This document shows, in pieces, positions 23,168 through 25,940 of a stretch of DNA of 25,940 bases. The DNA comes from Oscillospiraceae bacterium (GTDB taxonomy: Bacteria; Bacillota_A; Clostridia; Oscillospirales; Oscillospiraceae). A program made the position numbers and the translations under genes. Positions within the stretch are counted from its first letter, which is position 1. Each line of letters opens with the position of its first letter. Where the stretch lies: positions 1-25,940 of the forward strand of contig JAFYLN010000109.1 of NCBI GenBank assembly GCA_017537045.1, in the 5' to 3' direction. The notes under the pieces are model-generated. The model saw only the letters and a list, made by a program, of their open reading frames with translations. It made no database searches and was not told the DNA's origin.

Positions 23168-23196
23168 TTGACAATGTATGTACATTTGTATATGAA
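23168..23196 (+). promoter_or_regulatory. Promoter with TGTATGTACA element (forward)
   Basis: A perfect TTGACA at 23168-23173 is followed after one base by TGTATGTACA (23175-23184). With a 17-base spacer the -10 would be TATGAA (23191-23196), or TATATG (23189-23194) with 15. The element mirrors the reverse promoter at 22600-22572. The -10 touches the first ATG of the next gene, so that gene may start further in. Confidence 0.65.
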
Positions 23197-23714
23197 TGGC
23201 TATTGTTCGTTTATCTGCAAGATCAAGAGAAAGAGTGGCGATTACGCTGTCTACCTTAGACCTGAAAGAAACAATTAAAAAATATTGGACGGACGAAGAA
23301 TCCAATATCTACAAGAATTATTTTGACGCAATTTTTGGAACTATTGCGTTAATTTTCATCCCCGGAGGGTCTCTTATCACAATTTTGCTTACTAAGGATA
23401 CTGCGTGGGCCAATTATACGTTTCCACTCCTGTCCATATGCTTTGCAGGATTTTATGATGCATATGGAAGGTATGAGTTAAAGTCTGCGAAGAACGTCAA
23501 ATTGGCTATTCGTGTAATTATTGATTGGTTAGCCTTTATTATTGCTTGCCTTTTTACGGGAACGGAATATACCTTTTGGGCAGCTCTGCCCGCACTGTTA
23601 TTGTTCCTGTGTGGACTTGGAATTTTGTCAGAAGCATTTTTGCGCATACAGACAGCTGTACAGGTTAGCAAATGGGCGATTTGGAGAGAGGAAGATGAAG
23701 ACTGTGTTATTTAA
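23196..23714 (+). CDS. Four-helix membrane protein next to the ImmA-type peptidase
   Basis: The frame gives up to 172 residues, with four hydrophobic segments: about 45-66 (FDAIFGTIALIFIPGGSLIT), 71-90, 103-122 (IIDWLAFIIACLFTG) and 127-147 (FWAALPALLLFLCGLGIL), then a charged acidic tail. I do not recognise the family. The ATG at 23196 has no ribosome site and overlaps the likely -10, so a GTG at 23235 is a possible true start. Its last 20 bases overlap the peptidase gene, indicating translational coupling and perhaps a shared function at the membrane. Confidence 0.72.
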   Translation: MAIVRLSARSRERVAITLSTLDLKETIKKYWTDEESNIYKNYFDAIFGTIALIFIPGGSLITILLTKDTAWANYTFPLLSICFAGFYDAYGRYELKSAKNVKLAIRVIIDWLAFIIACLFTGTEYTFWAALPALLLFLCGLGILSEAFLRIQTAVQVSKWAIWREEDEDCVI

Positions 23715-24285
23715 TCGTAAAAAATATACCTTGTCCGCAAGAGAAATGATCGAGATGGAGAAATGGCTAAGATTGGAATGTATTCCTAAAATTGGGGATG
23801 CTTTGTCCGAGGAGGAAATTTCTTCAATTTTGAAACTGAAAGTTGAATATGTTGATTCAGCAAATCTGGAGGCGCATGTGGAAGCAGAGTTGGTTCCTAT
23901 TGACGACTCTAAGTATAATGGTTTAATACGTGTTAATAACGAATGCAGGGGTAAAGCGTTTGCTTATTTGCACGAGATTATCCACTATGCTTATGATGTT
24001 GGAATTGGAAAGAAGGTATCTACCCCGTATACTCGTAAATCTAAAGGTCATACTGAAAATAAACATGAGCAGAAGATCAACTACATGGCTGCGGCTCTAT
24101 GTATGCGTTACGAAAAGATCGATGCTCAAATTCAGGCATATGATGCCAGCCGTCCTAAAATGGATGAACTAAAATTTGTTAGCGGATTGTGCCGAGAGTT
24201 TAATCAGCCCCGCCCTGTCGTAATCCGTCGCATTCAAGAAGTTAGAAGAATCAAGCGGCAGATTGAGAAAAATACCCCAGCATAA
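23695..24285 (+). CDS. ImmA/IrrE-family zinc metallopeptidase
   Basis: The 196-residue protein has HEIIH (93-97) in AYLHEIIHYAYDVG, the zinc site of M78/ImmA-IrrE peptidases, and a downstream E125QKINYMAAALCM segment that matches the family's third-ligand helix (E..A..FA..LLMP). ImmA cuts the repressor ImmR of ICEBs1, and IrrE cuts the repressor DdrO after DNA damage. The likely substrate here is the XRE protein encoded at 22712, which is inference. GAGAGAGGA directly precedes the ATG, inside the membrane-protein gene. A longer in-frame reading upstream is not supported. Confidence 0.87.
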   Translation: MKTVLFNRKKYTLSAREMIEMEKWLRLECIPKIGDALSEEEISSILKLKVEYVDSANLEAHVEAELVPIDDSKYNGLIRVNNECRGKAFAYLHEIIHYAYDVGIGKKVSTPYTRKSKGHTENKHEQKINYMAAALCMRYEKIDAQIQAYDASRPKMDELKFVSGLCREFNQPRPVVIRRIQEVRRIKRQIEKNTPA

Positions 24286-24339
24286 GTTGCCTATTTTTTA
24301 CTGCTTTCGCAACTGATATATCATTTACTCATTGAAATT

Positions 24340-24370
24340 GCGGCAGAGTCCAATCAAAGGACTCTGCCGC
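24340..24370. terminator. Hairpin terminator after the peptidase gene
   Basis: GCGGCAGAGTCC (24340-24351) and GGACTCTGCCGC (24359-24370) form a perfect 12-base stem with a seven-base loop, 54 bases after the peptidase stop. The trailing sequence ACTTCATTTA is only partly T-rich. The rest of 24286-24556 holds no gene; a small seven-base hairpin lies at 24524-24540. Confidence 0.65.
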
Positions 24371-24556
24371 ACTTCATTTATAGTTTTAATAATTTCTTGG
24401 TATTCGTATTTTCTTTCAGAATATGGTGCGTTCGTAGAATTCGCCAATTTGAAGACTTCTTTATATTAGCCGAAGTTTTAACATTCGTACAGATCTTTGG
24501 GCAGTTGAAACGCAGAAGCAGTCTCCACTACCCTAGTGGAAATAGTTTGTTATCTA

Positions 24557-25288
24557 CTACCTACTCAGATCGTCATGATTTTTGGATTTTTTAGTATCAC
24601 ATTTGGTTTGTGAAGCCTTATCTTTCGCCATAGATATCTGCTTTTGCCAATCATCCATTGACATGGTTTTATTCTGCGATTCAGCAATGTCCATGGTTCG
24701 GAATAGAGTATAGCCCTCGTAATGATAGCTTGCATCAATACCCTTCATGAATACTTCTCTATCATTTATTTTGTCGGTCAATGCCTGCTTTAAAATATGC
24801 TTGATTTCTATATCTCTTATCGGACTTCTTTCCATTGCCAACAGATAGTCACTTTTGTTGACTTTGCTCCAATCAACAACTAATCCTAATTCCTTTTTTA
24901 GCATTAGATCGAGCCAAATTCTTCCGCTACGTCCATTTCCCTCTCTGAAAGGATGTGCGATATTCATTTCAACATATTTTTCGACTATTTCATCAAAGGT
25001 AGACTGCGGCATTTTCTCAACATTTTCCAGTGAAACTTTTAGATACATGACCGGAGCAAATCTAAAATTACCCTTTGCAATATTTACTGTACGGATCGTT
25101 CCTGCAAATTCGTAAATATCTCCAAATAAACTCTTGTGGATCTCTGCAAGAGCGCGGAAACTTCCGGGAATTAAGCGATCTAATGCACCAGTTTCAAATA
25201 ACTGCATCGCATTACGCTTGCTGATTCTTTCCTCCTGTCTTGCTAGTTCTGCTTCATCTTTGATTCCTAATTTATTCTCAATGATCAT
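24557..25288 (-). CDS. Fic-family protein (probable AMP-transferase or related)
   Basis: The 243-residue protein has the complete Fic motif HPFREGNGRSGR (H112-R123), with the catalytic histidine, and the substrate-clamping flap GNFRFAPV near 73. IHKSLFGDIYEFAGTIRTVNI (50-70) is the usual lead-in. Fic proteins transfer AMP or other nucleotides to proteins; many are toxins. No S/T-x3-E-G/N inhibitory motif is obvious in either end, so it would need a separate antitoxin or be regulated otherwise. The last 35 residues are lysine-rich and polar. AAGGAG lies eight bases before the ATG. The HTH gene upstream is in the same direction 56 bases away and may be its partner. Confidence 0.9.
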   Translation of the reverse strand: MIIENKLGIKDEAELARQEERISKRNAMQLFETGALDRLIPGSFRALAEIHKSLFGDIYEFAGTIRTVNIAKGNFRFAPVMYLKVSLENVEKMPQSTFDEIVEKYVEMNIAHPFREGNGRSGRIWLDLMLKKELGLVVDWSKVNKSDYLLAMERSPIRDIEIKHILKQALTDKINDREVFMKGIDASYHYEGYTLFRTMDIAESQNKTMSMDDWQKQISMAKDKASQTKCDTKKSKNHDDLSR

Positions 25289-25344
25289 TCAATCAACTCC
25301 TTACTTTCGTTCAACATTAGGCTATAAAAACCACAAGCAGGCTT

Positions 25345-25773
25345 TTATGTAGATCTAGGTTTTCTCTCAGGATACGGCGCATCCTCCGGAATCAACCACC
25401 CGGAAGAATTCTTATATGCACCGGGGATTCTGCCATCGGCACACAGCTTTTTGACCATCGGGCGGCTCTTGCCGTGCAGTTCGGCATACTCTGTTGCGGT
25501 AATGTATTTCACTTGCTTTTCTGCCTCGAACAGTTTGTCGCTAAGAATAACAAGCCTATTCATATCATCCACATACGCCAGCGTCAGGCCGTCTACATCC
25601 TCCATATCTGCGATTTCAGTGTTCCAATATCCATCATCACCTTTGAAGGACTTGAGTCGCTTAAAGCCTGTCAAGAGCTTAGCCAGAACCTCCGTATCTG
25701 CTTTCATTATAGAACCGTTGGGACATAAAATCAATCTCCGCTTTCGGTCTTCGATAATTCTTAGTTTCATCAT
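25345..25773 (-). CDS. HTH (excisionase-like) protein upstream of fic
   Basis: The start at 25773 has GGAGGT seven bases upstream, giving 142 residues. The C-terminal part (about 90-135) is a MerR/excisionase-like winged HTH: YITATEYAELHGKSRPMVKKLCADGRIPGAYKNSSGWLIPED. The N-terminal 85 residues are a mixed acidic/basic domain I do not recognise (MMKLRIIEDRKRRLILCPNG...). It is cotranscribed with fic as the first gene, so it could regulate the pair or serve as its antitoxin, but it does not resemble VbhA-type Fic antitoxins. HTH assignment is fairly secure; its role is open. Confidence 0.8.
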   Translation of the reverse strand: MMKLRIIEDRKRRLILCPNGSIMKADTEVLAKLLTGFKRLKSFKGDDGYWNTEIADMEDVDGLTLAYVDDMNRLVILSDKLFEAEKQVKYITATEYAELHGKSRPMVKKLCADGRIPGAYKNSSGWLIPEDAPYPERKPRST

Positions 25774-25903
25774 AAAAAGCACCTCCATCTTGTAAATTAG
25801 TAGCCCTGAGCATAATACGAAAAGTCGTTGTGGCACAAGGCTTTTTTAGATTTACAAACGTGTTTTGTCACTCAAAAATATAGAAAGCAATCAGCCATTT
25901 TGG

Positions 25904-25940
25904 TATAATTAAGTTGTGACCAAAACCAACCAAAGGAGGC
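25904..25940 (+). promoter_or_regulatory. Promoter -10 and ribosome site for a forward gene beyond the right edge
   Basis: TGGTATAAT (extended -10, hexamer 25904-25909) is followed by AAAGGAGGC at 25932-25940, so a forward gene should start a few bases outside the window. It is divergent from the HTH-fic pair. No clear -35 is seen. The stretch 25774-25903 has no gene. Confidence 0.6.

Overview
The window is a stretch of a Gram-positive, Clostridia-type chromosome, most like a gut Oscillospiraceae. This is inferred from strong AGGAGG ribosome sites, canonical TTGACA/TATAAT promoters, lipoprotein and Tup-type transport genes, and protein sequences typical of that group; no rRNA or other phylogenetic marker is present. 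No tRNA, rRNA, CRISPR array or insertion sequence was recognised.

Region 1 (1-14370) is a tungsten-cofactor island. On the left, reading leftward off the edge, is a tungsten-type aldehyde:ferredoxin oxidoreductase. Divergent from it is a long forward operon: a helix-turn-helix regulator with a periplasmic-binding-protein-like ligand domain, two MoeA-type metal-insertion proteins (the second fused to the same ligand domain), an FAD oxidoreductase with a C-terminal [2Fe-2S]-type cysteine cluster, MoaA, MoaC and MogA/MoaB. A convergent reverse operon carries a small protein ending in Gly-Gly, a divergent MoaE-like protein and an FmdE-like zinc protein. A second forward operon starts with a strong promoter and a structured leader that is a candidate Moco/Tuco riboswitch. 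It continues with the tungstate ABC transporter TupA-TupB-TupC and a radical SAM/SPASM protein of the tungsten-oxidoreductase maturase type. Together these import tungstate, build the pyranopterin, insert the metal and mature or serve the oxidoreductase. Clear MoaD and MoeB genes are not in the window and could lie beyond the left edge. The most striking feature is TupA: its binding domain appears circularly permuted.

Region 2 (14520-21696) is housekeeping: a reverse galK-galE pair (Leloir pathway, no galT here) with a possible 18-residue hydrophobic peptide gene overlapping the galE stop, a reverse PolI-type 5'-3' exonuclease, and a forward nucleotide-metabolism operon of an HD-domain dGTPase-like hydrolase, two tandem DHH/DHHA1 phosphoesterases and SurE.

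Region 3 (about 21700-25940) is visibly more AT-rich and accessory. It holds a GC-rich palindrome at its left border, a small reverse membrane protein, an XRE regulator, a four-helix membrane protein overlapping an ImmA/IrrE-type zinc peptidase gene, and a reverse pair of an HTH protein and a Fic protein. The promoters of the two membrane-protein genes share a near-identical element (TTGACA, one base, then TGTATGTACA), suggesting a common regulator. The window ends at a promoter and ribosome site for a forward gene that starts just outside.
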